From: Brevibacterium sp. 'Marine'
GTDB lineage: Bacteria; Actinomycetota; Actinomycetes; Actinomycetales; Brevibacteriaceae
Direction: 5' to 3'
Length of the DNA stretch: 64,000 nt
NCBI RefSeq assembly: GCF_012844365.1
Contig: NZ_CP051626.1
Coordinates: 310,001-374,000, forward strand
In this document: positions 7,457-16,809 of the stretch, piece after piece
Position numbering within the stretch: position 1 is the first letter of the stretch
Layout: every line of letters begins with the position of its first letter
Notes under the pieces: generated by a model
Databases searched by the model: none
What the model saw: the letters and a program-made list of their open reading frames with translations, nothing else
Told to the model about the DNA's origin: nothing
Position numbers and translations under genes: made by a program

Positions 7457-9430
7457 TCAACTCCAGTGCGAAGCGGACCGAATTCGCATGCTATCGCGGA
7501 ACTGTCCCGTTGACTTCTCGAGCAGTTCACCGGTGCCCCAGTCGAGGACGACGCCGTACTGCCGGACGACGTCGTGGACGGTGATCTCGTCAGCGCGGTA
7601 ACGGCGGGCCACCTCGGCGGGGTCGGCGTCCAGCCAGGACGCGCGTTCGGAGCGGATCCGTTCCCGTTCATTCGCTGTCGCGGTTTCGTCGATCTCGTAT
7701 TCGTCGAGTTCGGCATCGATCTCACGGATGATGACACCGTAGTCCTTGGCCGCGCGGTCGATGGATACGTAGCCGTCAATGACGTCCTCGAGCACCTCGG
7801 CCCTCCTCCGTTCGAGAGGGTCCCCGAACCCGCCTCCACCGGCGCTGGGGCGTTCGAACGTGTCACCGGGGCTGATGGCTACGTTCGAGAACGTGGCGCC
7901 CAAATAGCGTGGGTTCTCCGATGAAGGATTGAGCCAGACTCCGTGTGGGATCGATGGCAGCCCGCCATTGATGCCCCACGTCGTCGATCGGCCTCGATCG
8001 CAGCAGTAGCTCATTACTGCTCCAGTCGCATCGGTGAGGATGCCGCCCTTATTGACGCCGCAACCTCCGCGGAACCTGCCCGGCCCGCCGGAGTCGATGT
8101 TGATCGAGTGCTGAGTCGTGACTACCGGGGTCAGACGCTCCTGTCCCTCGACCGGCTGCACGGCGAGTCCGGTGCCGAACACCGGCGACGTCGCCGACGA
8201 GCCGTCCTTCGTCGATCGGCCGCCCCATCCGCCTGCCATCCAGTCGTACCACATGAAGTACGGGCTCGACTCGGTCCTGGCGTCATGCCCACCGACGAGC
8301 AGATACTCGAGGTTGAATGCACACGCCATGGCGCGTTCGGGCATGATGTGGGACCACAATTCGAAGATCGCGTTCATCACCTTCTCGTACGGACCCGAAC
8401 AGAATCCGGTCACGGCATGTGGCCAACCAGCATTGACGACGGTTCCTTCCTCGCCGATTTCGGCCGTCACGGCTTGATAGAACCCGGAGTTGAGTGGAAC
8501 CTCGGGGAAGAAGGTCTTCGTGCCGGCGTAGATCGCCGAGAACGTCGTCCCGTAACCAGAGTTGAGGAAGGTCGAGACTGCCTCGGCCGAGCCGGTGAGG
8601 TCGTAGTGGATGCCAGTCCCGTCGAGGGTGAGCTTCACGCGGATCGGCGCCAGGCCCTCACCTTTGGCCGGATCGCCGTCGAGGAAATCGACGGTTTCCC
8701 ACTCGCCCGTGGGCAGATCACCGAGGCCGGCGAGAACCGTGCGGCAGACATAGTCCTGCGTCTCTTGCATCGCATCGAGGACCGTGTCCTTCGAATATTT
8801 GTCGACGAGGCGGAGCACTTCGCGTTCGCATACAGCTGTGGCCTCGGCTTGGGCGTTGAGATCGCCGAGGGCCTGATCGGGAGCACGCGTATTCGACACG
8901 AGCAGCTGAGCTACATCGTGGAGGAACCGGCCCTTGTGCCAGACCCGAAGCGGGGTGATGCGCAGACCCTCACCGAAGTGCTCACTGGCAGAGACATCGA
9001 ACGAGCCCGGGACGGACCCACCGATATCGGCCCAGTGGCCTTTGTTCTGCGCGAAGCCGATGATCTCGTCATCAGCGAAGATCGGACGGATGAAGCTGAC
9101 ATCATTGAAGTGCGTGCCGCCTCGGTAAGGGTCGTTGATGAGGAAGACGTCGCCAGGATTGATGTCATCACCGAACTCCTCCATGACGGCCTTGCACTGA
9201 AAGTGCAGAGTGCCGACGTGGACGGCGATGTCAGCGCTGCCCTGCATGACGGTGTTTCCGTAGCGGTCACAAAGTGCCGACGAGAAGTCGCGTGAGTAGA
9301 TGACGAACGAATAGCAGGTCCGCAGGATCTGTTCGCTCATGAGGTCGACGCTGGTGGCGAAGGCATTCTTCAGTACTTCGAAAGTCACCGGGTCGAGCGT
9401 GGACGTCGACTGTTCCGTTGATGTGGTCAT
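7457..9430 (-). CDS. hyuB: Hydantoinase B / oxoprolinase beta-subunit family protein
   Basis: 657 residues starting MTTSTEQSTSTLDPVTFEVLKNAF, the characteristic N-terminus of HyuB. Conserved blocks include DIAVHVG, the segment DVFLINDPYRGGTH, and a Gly-rich C-terminal region (PSAGGGGFGDPLER). HyuA and HyuB form an ATP-dependent cytoplasmic complex that opens cyclic amides (N-methylhydantoin, 5-oxoproline) or, in the related acetone and acetophenone carboxylases, carboxylates ketones. The subunit type alone does not settle the substrate. It lies 10 bases after hyuA on the minus strand and ends at a hairpin terminator. Confidence 0.9.
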   Translation of the reverse strand: MTTSTEQSTSTLDPVTFEVLKNAFATSVDLMSEQILRTCYSFVIYSRDFSSALCDRYGNTVMQGSADIAVHVGTLHFQCKAVMEEFGDDINPGDVFLINDPYRGGTHFNDVSFIRPIFADDEIIGFAQNKGHWADIGGSVPGSFDVSASEHFGEGLRITPLRVWHKGRFLHDVAQLLVSNTRAPDQALGDLNAQAEATAVCEREVLRLVDKYSKDTVLDAMQETQDYVCRTVLAGLGDLPTGEWETVDFLDGDPAKGEGLAPIRVKLTLDGTGIHYDLTGSAEAVSTFLNSGYGTTFSAIYAGTKTFFPEVPLNSGFYQAVTAEIGEEGTVVNAGWPHAVTGFCSGPYEKVMNAIFELWSHIMPERAMACAFNLEYLLVGGHDARTESSPYFMWYDWMAGGWGGRSTKDGSSATSPVFGTGLAVQPVEGQERLTPVVTTQHSINIDSGGPGRFRGGCGVNKGGILTDATGAVMSYCCDRGRSTTWGINGGLPSIPHGVWLNPSSENPRYLGATFSNVAISPGDTFERPSAGGGGFGDPLERRRAEVLEDVIDGYVSIDRAAKDYGVIIREIDAELDEYEIDETATANERERIRSERASWLDADPAEVARRYRADEITVHDVVRQYGVVLDWGTGELLEKSTGQFRDSMRIRSASHWS

Positions 9431-9440
9431 GGGTCTCTCC

Positions 9441-11525
9441 TCACAGGCCGTTCTGTGTTGAATTGTTCGCAGCTGAAAGCGCAGGCTCTGCTGTCTCTGC
9501 CGTCAGCGCGATGCGGATGTTGAACCACTCATCGATCACGGCGGACGAGTTCGGCGGGATAACGGTGGTCGAGTCGATCTGATTGAGGATCGCCGGTCCG
9601 ATGAACGCGGCTCCCGAGGGCAAGTTCTCCCGCTGGTAGACCGGCGTCGAATGCCACTGTCCGTCGAAGTAGACGTCGCGGACCTCGAGCGGCTCACCGG
9701 GATCTTTGCTGCTGACAGGGGTCGGTTTGAAGGTCGGCTTCGGTGTCTTCCCGAGCGCCTTGAGGTGGAGTTGGTAGATCTCGACCGGGGTGTCATCCTG
9801 CCGGAACGCGTACTGTTTCTCGTGTTCCTCGTGAAAGAGTTGGACGGCCTCGCGCAGCGCATTCGGGCCGGAGCCCATCTTCACCTGCAGCGACCTCCAC
9901 TGGCCGTGGTAACGCATCGAGATTCCACGTTCGAAGACCGAGTCTTCCTCGGCGACTTTCTCATGTCGCAGTCGATCTCGACCTTCGAGTTCGAGTTCGC
10001 GGAAGTGCTGTTCGACCGTTTCTGCGTCTGCGGAGTCCGCGACGCCGGTGAACATCTGCGACAGGTCGTGTTGGATGTCGACGAGGAGGCACCCCAGCGC
10101 CGAGGTGACTCCCGGGCTGGGCGGGACGATGACAGTGGGGATGTTGAGTTCGCGTGCCACATCGGCCCCGTGCAGTGCACCGGCACCGCCGAATGCGATG
10201 AGCGCAAAATCTCGTGGATCGAGTCCGCGGCGGATGGACACGAGTCGGACTGCGTCGGCCATGTTGGCATTGGCGACCTTGACGATGGACTCGGCCGCAG
10301 TGTCGACGTCGAGTCCGAGCGGGTCAGCGATCTTCTCCTTGATCGCTGACCGCGAGCTATCGCGGTCCAGGGTCATCTCACCGTCAGCGAGATCGGTGCC
10401 AAGTCGATTGAGCCAGAGGTTCGCATCCGTGTTCGTCGGTTCCTCCCCGCCTCGTCGATAGCAGACAGGGCCTGGGGCGGCCCCAGCTGACTGAGGGCCG
10501 TTTCGCAGCGAACCGGCAATGTCGATATGAGCCAGTGATCCACCGCCCGCGCCGATGGTGAGGACTTCGATGCTGGGGAAGACGATGGGGTGACCGTATT
10601 CGACCTCCCACTCGTTCGTCTCTCGCAGCTCACCGTCGGCGATGAGTGAGATGTCTGTCGAGGTGCCGCCCATATCGAGCCCGACGGCGTTTTCGTACCC
10701 ACACTGCTCGGCGACGTGCTGGGCGGCGATCGCGCCGGCGGCGATGCCCGAAGCCGCCAGCCGGACCGGGAACTTCTTGACCATCTCCGACGTCATCGAA
10801 CCGCCGCCCGAATGGAGCAGCAGCAGCTCGCCGGCGTAGCCGTCTTCGGTCAGGTTGCTGTCGAGCTGTTCGACATAACCGGACACCAGAGGTCCGAGTA
10901 CAGCATTGGCTACTGTCGTGTTGAATCGGTTGTGCTCAAAGATCTCCGGCAGCACTTCTGCCGAGGTTGAGATGCTGGCCTCTGGGAGCTCCTCGGCGAG
11001 GATTTCTCGCATCCGTAACTCATTCGCGGAGTTCGCATAAGAGTTGACGAAGCAGACGGCAATGGTCGTCGCGCCGCGCTTCTTCAGTAGCCGCCCGAGT
11101 TTTCGGGCCTCCACTTCATCGAGTTCGGTGACGATATTGCCGGCATAGTCGACTCGTTCAGTGACCTCGAATCGGTCACGGCGACGAATGTAGGGACCGG
11201 AGACGTCTGAGTATGCGTCCCACAGATCGTCCTTCGTGCCATCACGGATCTCGATGACATCGCGGAATCCCTTGGTAGTCACCATCGCTGATTTGGGGAA
11301 TCTGCGAGTGATGAGCGCATTTGTTGCAACGGTCGTTCCATGCGAGAAGAGTTCAACCTGACTGAGGTCGATGTCCGCTCGCTTTACCCCGTTGAGAACA
11401 GCCTCCATCGGGTTGTCCGGGGTTGAAGGCACTTTCGTCACCTTCATCTTCTGGGTGGATTCGTCGAAAACACAGATGTCGGTGAACGTTCCACCGACGT
11501 CGACTGCGACGCGTAGATCTGCCAC
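9441..11525 (-). CDS. hyuA: Hydantoinase A / oxoprolinase alpha-subunit family protein
   Basis: 694 residues. The actin-like ATPase fold is clear: phosphate-1 motif DVGGTFTDICVF near the N-terminus and phosphate-2 motif LDMGGTSTDISLI near residue 280. It is the ATP-hydrolysing partner of HyuB. The Shine-Dalgarno AAAGGAG touches an ATG at 11531 directly, which leaves no spacing; the GTG two codons later (11525) has six bases of spacing and is therefore the better start. A frame running back to 11573 has no ribosome site. Divergent from the PucR-type regulator, with a perfect palindrome between them. Confidence 0.88.
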   Translation of the reverse strand: MADLRVAVDVGGTFTDICVFDESTQKMKVTKVPSTPDNPMEAVLNGVKRADIDLSQVELFSHGTTVATNALITRRFPKSAMVTTKGFRDVIEIRDGTKDDLWDAYSDVSGPYIRRRDRFEVTERVDYAGNIVTELDEVEARKLGRLLKKRGATTIAVCFVNSYANSANELRMREILAEELPEASISTSAEVLPEIFEHNRFNTTVANAVLGPLVSGYVEQLDSNLTEDGYAGELLLLHSGGGSMTSEMVKKFPVRLAASGIAAGAIAAQHVAEQCGYENAVGLDMGGTSTDISLIADGELRETNEWEVEYGHPIVFPSIEVLTIGAGGGSLAHIDIAGSLRNGPQSAGAAPGPVCYRRGGEEPTNTDANLWLNRLGTDLADGEMTLDRDSSRSAIKEKIADPLGLDVDTAAESIVKVANANMADAVRLVSIRRGLDPRDFALIAFGGAGALHGADVARELNIPTVIVPPSPGVTSALGCLLVDIQHDLSQMFTGVADSADAETVEQHFRELELEGRDRLRHEKVAEEDSVFERGISMRYHGQWRSLQVKMGSGPNALREAVQLFHEEHEKQYAFRQDDTPVEIYQLHLKALGKTPKPTFKPTPVSSKDPGEPLEVRDVYFDGQWHSTPVYQRENLPSGAAFIGPAILNQIDSTTVIPPNSSAVIDEWFNIRIALTAETAEPALSAANNSTQNGL

Positions 11526-11615
11526 GGTCATCTCCTTTGATTGTGGTGTTCTCCATAGCCTGGCTCTCGGCACTCGAGCAGGTCAATGGAGCAGACGAAG
11601 GAAGAACCAGTAGAA

Positions 11616-11632
11616 TTTGTGAAAATCACAAA
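11616..11632. promoter_or_regulatory. Operator palindrome between hyuA and pucR-type gene
   Basis: TTTGTGAAAATCACAAA: perfect 7-base arms around AAA, in an AT-rich pocket of the divergent intergenic region, 91 bases from the hyuA start and 70 from the regulator start. It is the obvious candidate binding site of the regulator. A second, shorter palindrome CTGATCAG lies at 11663-11670. Confidence 0.55.
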
Positions 11633-11701
11633 GTGTCGGCGTTCTTGCTGACGGCTGGCCCGCTGATCAGTCGGCACCCGTGACGGTGAGGGGAGACGCA
11701 G

Positions 11702-12853
11702 ATGAGTTCGAACCGAAAATCACTGACGCGAGAGCAGATCTTCGACGAGCTGATGAGTGGTCTGAACTCAGTAGACCCTCTTGAGTCGGCACTTCTGCGT
11801 GCCACGAATATCTGCAGAGGTGCGGGACTTGTCGTCAACGAGCTCGGAGAGGTCATCCGATCTGTCGGTACGGCGCCGACTCATCTCATTTCTCAGTGGG
11901 TGCAGGATGAAATTTTCGCAGACGCGGACCGTGCCCGGTGGGATGAGCCGAAGTCAGGGGCAATCGGACGTTGGCACGTCTACGCTCAGACAGTTCGACT
12001 GCGTAGTCGCAACCACGTCATTGTCGTCGCCGTGCACGCCGATGCTTTTGTGGAACGGGAGGACGATGCGGCTGTTAGCCTTATCCTCGATGTCTTGACC
12101 AAGCTCTTGCGTGCTTTCGAGGGATTCGAATCCTTCTCGATCAGCAATCGACGTGAGGAATCGGTCCGAGTCCTGCGAGATTTGGAAGCCGGAGTCTCGC
12201 CGGGACGCGAACCTGCGATTTGGCGGCTCCTCGAAAGTTTCGGATTCGTCGCCTACGAGCCGATCCGGGCAGTACGGGTTCGTCTCGACATTGCAGATTC
12301 CGTATCAGCACGACCAACTCTGCCTCCTGGGGGCGGGCTCGTCATCAGAGAGTCTGAGTATGGAGCATCGGCGATCGAACAGACCGTGGTGTGCTCGGGA
12401 GACTTCGATATCGAAAGTCGCCTGGATGCTCCAGGTCTTCTCGGCGTCGGAGTATCTGGCCTCTTCACTGCACTGAGCCAAGTGCCTGAGATGCTGCAGA
12501 CTGCGAATGTGGCACTCGGTTCAGTGCGCGGGACGAAGTTCGCCTTCGTCGACCGAATGCGCCCGATCGAATGGGCCGCGGCACGAATGAGTCTGCGTTT
12601 CGATCGTCGGCTAGTGGCTGCATTTCTCAATCCGATAGTCACCAAGCCCGAAGCTTCCACCACACTGCGCACTTACGTGGAAAGCGGCGGTAGCATTGCT
12701 GAGGTTGCTGCGCGGCTGCATGTGCACGAGAACACTGTGCGTTACCGAATCGGGCAGATCGAAAAGGTGTTGGACGCACGTCTCACTGACCCACGAACTG
12801 CGGCTGAAATCGTACTCGCACTGCAATGTCTCGATACCTCCGAACTGGCGTAG
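11702..12853 (+). CDS. PucR/CdaR-type transcriptional regulator
   Basis: 383 residues. The C-terminal helix-turn-helix VAARLHVHENTVRYRIGQIEKVL (about residues 340-365) is the hallmark of the PucR family (HTH_30), which includes activators of purine and allantoin catabolism and sugar-diacid regulators. The middle of the protein would be the GGDEF-like CdaR region and the N-terminus a ligand-sensing domain. A good ribosome site (GAGGGGAG) precedes the ATG at 11702. Divergent orientation and the shared palindrome make hyuAB its likely target (inference). Confidence 0.82.
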   Translation: MSSNRKSLTREQIFDELMSGLNSVDPLESALLRATNICRGAGLVVNELGEVIRSVGTAPTHLISQWVQDEIFADADRARWDEPKSGAIGRWHVYAQTVRLRSRNHVIVVAVHADAFVEREDDAAVSLILDVLTKLLRAFEGFESFSISNRREESVRVLRDLEAGVSPGREPAIWRLLESFGFVAYEPIRAVRVRLDIADSVSARPTLPPGGGLVIRESEYGASAIEQTVVCSGDFDIESRLDAPGLLGVGVSGLFTALSQVPEMLQTANVALGSVRGTKFAFVDRMRPIEWAAARMSLRFDRRLVAAFLNPIVTKPEASTTLRTYVESGGSIAEVAARLHVHENTVRYRIGQIEKVLDARLTDPRTAAEIVLALQCLDTSELA

Positions 12854-12862
12854 CCTGAGACC

Positions 12863-15175
12863 ATGCCACGTCACCTCCTGACCTCGACGCCGCCGAATCC
12901 CGACTCCCGCCGAGGCGGCCCCACGGGTGGTGACGAAAACGACGACGGCACGGCTGCCGCGACCCAGCGACACTCCATGGGCCCCATCCGCGGGCGCAAG
13001 TCACTCATCGCGCTCTTCGCGGTCCTCCTCGTCGCCTGGGTCGGCATCTCGGGTGTCGGCGGTCCCTACTTCGGCAAAATCTCCGAGGTCGCCACGAACG
13101 ACCGCTCGTCCTTCCTCCCCGAATCCGCCGAATCGACCCGCGCTCAGGACCAGATCGAGAAGTTCAGCGACCTCGACTACGTTCCGGCCATCGTCGTCCT
13201 CGAAAACAGCGATGGAGTCACCGACGACGACAGGTCCCGACTCGACGAACTGACGCAGACCCTTGTCGACGACGACCTGCTGGCCGCCGACGCCTCACCG
13301 CTCATCCCCTCCGATGACGGCGACGCCCTCGAGGTCATCCTCCCGGTCTCCGCGGAGACCACCGCCGACGATGTCGAGCGGATCAGGGACGCCATCGGCG
13401 AAGCCTTCCCGATCGCGGCCGCCGCCGACACGTCCCCGAATCAGAGCGGGAGTCTCCCCACCACGGTCGCGGACGTCTATGTCACCGGACCGGCCGGGTT
13501 CGCCGCCGACCTCACCGAAGCCTTCGCCGGCATCGACGGGATCCTGCTGCTCGTCGCGCTCATCGCCGTCTTCGTCATCCTCGTCATCGTCTACCGCTCG
13601 CCGCTGCTGCCGATCATCGTCCTCTTCACCTCCCTGGCCGCACTCTCCGCCTCGATCTTCGTCATCTGGCACCTCGCCGATGCCGGCATCCTCCTCATCA
13701 ACGGGCAGGTCCAGGGGATCCTCTTCATCCTCGTCGTCGGTGCCACCACCGACTACTCCCTCCTCGTCGTCGCCCGCTTCCGCGACGCCCTGCGCACCGA
13801 AACCGACCGTGTCCGTGCGGGACTGAGCGCCCTCAAAGGCGTCCTCGAACCGATCGCCGCCTCGGGTGGAACCGTCATCGCCGGACTCCTCGTCCTCCTC
13901 CTCACCGACCTCGCCTCGACGCGCGCACTCGGCCCGGTCGCGGCGATCGGCATCGTCGTGGCGATGCTCGCGGCACTGACCTTCCTGCCCGCCGCACTCA
14001 TGACCATCGGCCGCGCCGTCTTCTGGCCCTTCCCGCCGCGTCCGTCGAATCCGACCAAGCGCGGGCTGTGGGCGAGGATCGCCGAGGCGGTCGCGAAGCG
14101 TCCGCGCGCGATCTGGATCGGACTCGTCATCGTCCTCGCGCTCCCGCTGCTCGCCGCCCCGCAGTTCAAGGCCTCCGGAGTCGCCCAATCCGAATTCGTC
14201 CTCGGCCAGTCCGAAGCCCGCGACGGTCAGGACGTGCTCGCCGAGCACTTCCCCGGCGGCTCCGGCTCACCGACGCAGATCGTCGTCGCCGCCGACGACC
14301 TCGAAGAGGCCGCGCGGGCCATCGTCGACCTCGACGGGGTCGAATCCCTGTCGGTCACCGCCGCAGACTCCCCGAGCGGAACCCTGTCCATCAACGCCGA
14401 CGGCGAACCCGAAGCCCCCCGAGGCGGCCCGCCGCAGGCATCCGCCGGGTCTCAGGCCACCCCCGTACCCACCGAGGTCGACGGTGCCGTCCTCCTCGAG
14501 GCCACGCTCACCGACGCCGCCGACTCCCTGGCCGCCGAGACCACCGTGACCGACATCCGCGAGGCCGTCCACGACATCGACGCCGGGACCCTCGTCGGCG
14601 GCGAGACCGCCGTCGACCTCGACACGAACACCACCGCCGAGGCGGACCGGGCACTGGCGATCCCGCTCATCCTCCTCGTCATCACCGTCATCCTCATCCT
14701 CCTGCTGCGCTCACTGCTGGCACCGCTCCTGCTCGTGGCGCTGACGGTGCTGTCCTTCGGCACGGCGCTCGGGGTCTCGGCGTTGGTCTTCAACCACCTC
14801 ATCGGCTTTGACGGCGCCGACCCCTCGGTGCCGCTGTACGCGTTCGTCTTCCTCGTGGCGCTGGGCATCGACTACAACATCTTCCTCATGTCCCGGGTGC
14901 GCGAGGAATCCCTGCACCTGGGCACCCGACGGGGAGTGCTCTCCGGACTCGTCGCCACTGGTGGGGTGATCACCTCGGCGGGGATCGTGCTCGCGGCGAC
15001 CTTCGCCGCTCTCGCCGTCATCCCGGTGATGTTCCTCTTCCAGCTTGCCTTCATCGTCACCTTCGGCGTCCTCCTCGACGCGATCCTCGTCCGTTCGCTC
15101 GTCGTCCCGGCCCTCGTCCACGACATCGGACGCAGCGTCTGGTGGCCGTGGCGGAAACGGATCCCGCGGGACTGA
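12863..15175 (+). CDS. MMPL family RND-type transporter
   Basis: 770 residues, the usual size of actinobacterial MmpL-like exporters. A 45-residue polar N-terminus precedes the first helix (SLIALFAVLLVAWVGISGVGG). Two repeats each have one helix, a large extracytoplasmic domain and five helices. The proton-relay motifs are present in both halves: ATTDYSLLVVARFRD and LGIDYNIFLMSRVREE. MMPL proteins export lipids, siderophores or toxic compounds using the proton gradient. No biosynthetic genes are adjacent, so the cargo is unknown. It starts 10 bases after the PucR-type gene and may be co-transcribed with it. Confidence 0.9.
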   Translation: MPRHLLTSTPPNPDSRRGGPTGGDENDDGTAAATQRHSMGPIRGRKSLIALFAVLLVAWVGISGVGGPYFGKISEVATNDRSSFLPESAESTRAQDQIEKFSDLDYVPAIVVLENSDGVTDDDRSRLDELTQTLVDDDLLAADASPLIPSDDGDALEVILPVSAETTADDVERIRDAIGEAFPIAAAADTSPNQSGSLPTTVADVYVTGPAGFAADLTEAFAGIDGILLLVALIAVFVILVIVYRSPLLPIIVLFTSLAALSASIFVIWHLADAGILLINGQVQGILFILVVGATTDYSLLVVARFRDALRTETDRVRAGLSALKGVLEPIAASGGTVIAGLLVLLLTDLASTRALGPVAAIGIVVAMLAALTFLPAALMTIGRAVFWPFPPRPSNPTKRGLWARIAEAVAKRPRAIWIGLVIVLALPLLAAPQFKASGVAQSEFVLGQSEARDGQDVLAEHFPGGSGSPTQIVVAADDLEEAARAIVDLDGVESLSVTAADSPSGTLSINADGEPEAPRGGPPQASAGSQATPVPTEVDGAVLLEATLTDAADSLAAETTVTDIREAVHDIDAGTLVGGETAVDLDTNTTAEADRALAIPLILLVITVILILLLRSLLAPLLLVALTVLSFGTALGVSALVFNHLIGFDGADPSVPLYAFVFLVALGIDYNIFLMSRVREESLHLGTRRGVLSGLVATGGVITSAGIVLAATFAALAVIPVMFLFQLAFIVTFGVLLDAILVRSLVVPALVHDIGRSVWWPWRKRIPRD

Positions 15176-15300
15176 GCGTCGGACCGCCTCTGCGGGGGAG
15201 AACGGAATGATCACAATCCGTCCTGCGCAGTGGTCGGCTGTGGCGATGGTCACGGTGTTCCTCTAGGGTGCAGTACGTAGGTATTGCTCACGCAACACTC

Positions 15301-15315
15301 ACCTGATCATCAGGT
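15301..15315. promoter_or_regulatory. Palindrome in the TAXI gene leader
   Basis: ACCTGAT-C-ATCAGGT, perfect 7-base arms, just before the Shine-Dalgarno (AAGGAG 15320-15325) of the TAXI binding-protein gene. Its position suggests an operator or a small RNA hairpin controlling the transporter operon. Confidence 0.4.
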
Positions 15316-15331
15316 TTCGAAGGAGAACACA

Positions 15332-16321
15332 ATGACGCGCACTCTTCGCCGACCCCGCACCCTCGCCGCAGCCGCCGGTATCGCGGCCCTGACACTGCTC
15401 GCCACCGCCTGCGGAGGCGGCGGAGGTGGAGGAGGTGAGGAGGGCGAACAGAGCGCCGACTTCATCACGATCGCCACCGGCGGCTCCTCGGGCGTGTACT
15501 ACCAGGTCGGAGCCACGATGTCGGAGATCCTCGCCGACGAACTCGGCGCCGACACCTCCGTGCAGTCGACGGGCGCCTCGGTGGAGAACCTCACCCTCAT
15601 CCAGGACGGGGGAGCGGAACTCGCCTTCACCCAGGGCGACGCGGTCGACCAGGCCCTGGCCGGCGAAGGCGCCTTCGACGGCAAGCAGATCGACTCCCTG
15701 CCCGTCGTCGCGAACCTCTACGACCAGTACGTCCAGCTTGTGACCATCGAAGGCTCGGGCATCGACTCGATCGAGGACATCAAGGGCAAATCGGTCTCCG
15801 TCGGCGATCAGAACTCCGGCGTCGAACTCAACGCCCGCACCGTCGTCGACGCCTACGGGCTCAGCTACGAAGACTTCAGCGCCGACTACCTGCCCTACGC
15901 CGAGGCGATCGACCAGATGCGCAACGGTCAGCTCGACGCCGCGTTCGTCACCAGCGGTCTGCCGAACTCCGCGGTCACCGACCTGGCGACCAGCGACGAC
16001 GTCAAGGTCGTCCCGTTCACCGGGGACGGACGGGAGAAGCTGCTGTCCGAACACGACTACTTCGGCGAAGGCGAGATCCCGGCCGGCACCTACGGCGACA
16101 GCAAGGCGGCGGAGACCCTGACGATCCCCAACCTGCTGGTCGTCAGCCCCTCGCTCAGCGACGACGCCGTCTACGACATCACGAAGACCCTGTTCGACAG
16201 CATCGACAAGATCCAGAGCTCGCACAACGCGGCCAAGGACATCACCGTCGACAACGCGCAGGACGTGCCCGTGAGCGAACTCGCCCCCGGAGCGAAGCAG
16301 TACTTCGACGAACAGGGCTGA
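15332..16321 (+). CDS. TAXI-type TRAP transporter solute-binding lipoprotein
   Basis: 329 residues from ATG 15332 with a good AAGGAG site. The N-terminus is a lipoprotein signal (TLLATACGGG; lipidated Cys about residue 27) followed by an unusual run of glycines as a tether. The mature part has the TAXI family pattern: TIATGGSSGVYYQVGATMSEIL at the start, then TQGDA and the conserved KGKSVSVGDQNSGVELNAR. Binding proteins of this type deliver glutamate, 2-oxoacids or other dicarboxylates to the fused permease. It is the first gene of a three-gene operon with DUF1850 and the permease. Confidence 0.9.
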   Translation: MTRTLRRPRTLAAAAGIAALTLLATACGGGGGGGGEEGEQSADFITIATGGSSGVYYQVGATMSEILADELGADTSVQSTGASVENLTLIQDGGAELAFTQGDAVDQALAGEGAFDGKQIDSLPVVANLYDQYVQLVTIEGSGIDSIEDIKGKSVSVGDQNSGVELNARTVVDAYGLSYEDFSADYLPYAEAIDQMRNGQLDAAFVTSGLPNSAVTDLATSDDVKVVPFTGDGREKLLSEHDYFGEGEIPAGTYGDSKAAETLTIPNLLVVSPSLSDDAVYDITKTLFDSIDKIQSSHNAAKDITVDNAQDVPVSELAPGAKQYFDEQG

Positions 16322-16369
16322 GCCATCACGAGCCTGACCCGCAGGGCGGCTCTCACGCTCGCCACCACG

Positions 16370-16804
16370 GTGGGGCTGGGCATCGCCGTTCCGCCGGCGG
16401 TGTCCGGTCCCGCGCCGAGGCGGCTGGTCATCCGACAGCAGGCACCGGGTGACCGGGTGTATCGGTCGATGCCCATCGACGGCGACGACGAGGTGGCGAT
16501 GACGTGGATGCACTCGGTCGACAAGACCCCCTGGTGGGAGTACTACCGGGCCGTCGGCGACGAACTCGTCCTCGACTGCACGGAACTGTCGCTGATGGGA
16601 GCGGGCACCCCGTTCGAGGCCCCGCAGACCGAACTCGACGGTGACATGGTCAGGCTCTGCGGCCTCGACGAGCACTTTGAAGCCGTGCGGTGGATCCACT
16701 CCCACCGCGTCCACCACCGGATCTATGTCAACGGCGAGCTCCTGCTGCCGACCCGGGCCATCGGCCACCACGTCCACGCCGAGATGATCGTGATCGGAGA
16801 CTGA
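16370..16804 (+). CDS. DUF1850 protein of the TAXI TRAP operon
   Basis: 144 residues from a GTG at 16370. DUF1850 proteins nearly always sit between TAXI binding proteins and their permeases; here WMHSVDKTPWWEYYR and GHHVHAEMIVIGD mark the family. The start is uncertain. In-frame sequence upstream of this GTG (codons from 16322, directly after the TGA of the preceding gene) encodes a plausible basic, hydrophobic N-terminus (TSLTRRAALTLATTVG) but has no ATG, GTG or TTG. An ATC at 16325 preceded by AGGG, or coupling to the upstream stop, could be used instead. Confidence 0.72.
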   Translation: MGLGIAVPPAVSGPAPRRLVIRQQAPGDRVYRSMPIDGDDEVAMTWMHSVDKTPWWEYYRAVGDELVLDCTELSLMGAGTPFEAPQTELDGDMVRLCGLDEHFEAVRWIHSHRVHHRIYVNGELLLPTRAIGHHVHAEMIVIGD

Positions 16805-16809
16805 AGACC

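Noticed and set aside
13295..14248. Acidic 317-codon frame antisense to the MMPL gene
   Set aside because: Low-complexity Asp/Glu/Gly translation typical of third-position GC bias in the opposite strand.
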